This document shows positions 5,322 to 5,351 of a DNA stretch of 5,351 nt, piece after piece. A program made the position numbers and the translations under genes. Position 1 is the stretch's first letter; every line of letters starts with the position of its first letter. Origin of the DNA: an uncultured Erysipelotrichaceae bacterium. GTDB taxonomy: Bacteria > Bacillota_I > Bacilli_A > Erysipelotrichales > Coprobacillaceae. The notes under the pieces are model-generated. The model was not told the DNA's origin and did no database searches. It saw only the letters and a program-made list of their open reading frames with translations. The stretch covers positions 1-5,351 of the forward strand of contig URQL01000127.1 of NCBI GenBank assembly GCA_900550005.1, written 5' to 3'.

Positions 5322-5351
5322 TTAATCTGATAAATCTTCACCATTAGAAGC
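5322..5351 (-). CDS. C-terminal end of an unidentified protein (partial)
   Basis: Reading from the right edge, nine codons give ASNGEDLSD followed by TAA at 5322-5324. The stop lies two bases before the strong terminator, as expected for the end of a real gene. The acidic tail is too short to identify the product, and the rest lies outside the window. Confidence 0.45.
   Translation of the reverse strand, partial: ASNGEDLSD

Noticed and set aside
1..5351. Mobile element, CRISPR array, tRNA or rRNA
   Set aside because: No transposase or integrase-like coding, no regularly spaced repeats and no tRNA-like cloverleaf or rRNA sequence was seen on either strand.

Overview
The window is AT-rich DNA (roughly 30% G+C by eye) from a low-GC Gram-positive bacterium (Bacillota). 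The signs are strong Shine-Dalgarno sequences (AAGGAGG, GAGGTG), TATAAT/TTGxxx promoters, U-tailed hairpin terminators, a lipoteichoic-acid-synthase-type membrane enzyme and a two-subunit oxygen-sensitive class I fumarase. An anaerobic or microaerophilic Firmicute, possibly of the Erysipelotrichia/Clostridia kind, fits, but the genus cannot be fixed from this sequence. Almost every gene lies on the minus strand, so transcription runs from high to low coordinates.

Layout from right to left, in the direction of transcription. The last codons of an unidentified gene (5322-5351) are followed by a long symmetric terminator (5286-5319). A small monocistronic gene for an 86-residue helical protein (4964-5224) has its own promoter and terminator. 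Next comes a roughly 90-bp stretch (4845-4933) with no gene. It holds a second terminator whose 3' arm can also pair perfectly with upstream sequence, in the manner of an attenuator. It ends at the promoter of a MATE-family multidrug/metabolite exporter (3428-4783).

Between the MATE gene and the next minus-strand gene lies a 220-bp AT-rich region. It contains a probable 23-codon plus-strand ORF for a tiny membrane peptide (3380-3451) that overlaps the MATE 3' end tail to tail. It also holds a 16-bp AT palindrome and the promoter of a MurR/RpiR-type regulator (2410-3207); that promoter is overlaid by TTTCA/TGAAA inverted repeats that may be an autoregulatory operator.

The regulator ends at a hairpin terminator that lies directly upstream of an extended -10 promoter for the fumarase operon: alpha subunit (1481-2326) and beta subunit (930-1484), translationally coupled by a 4-bp ATGA overlap. 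An N-terminal fragment of an LTA-synthase/sulfatase-fold protein (1-864, running off the left edge) follows 65 bp later with no visible terminator between, so it may be partly cotranscribed.

Functionally this looks like ordinary chromosomal housekeeping: fumarate/malate interconversion, cell-envelope polymer synthesis, export and a sugar-phosphate-type regulator. I see no mobile element, CRISPR array, tRNA or rRNA. The items most worth a second look are the membrane micropeptide and the competing-hairpin region upstream of the MATE gene.
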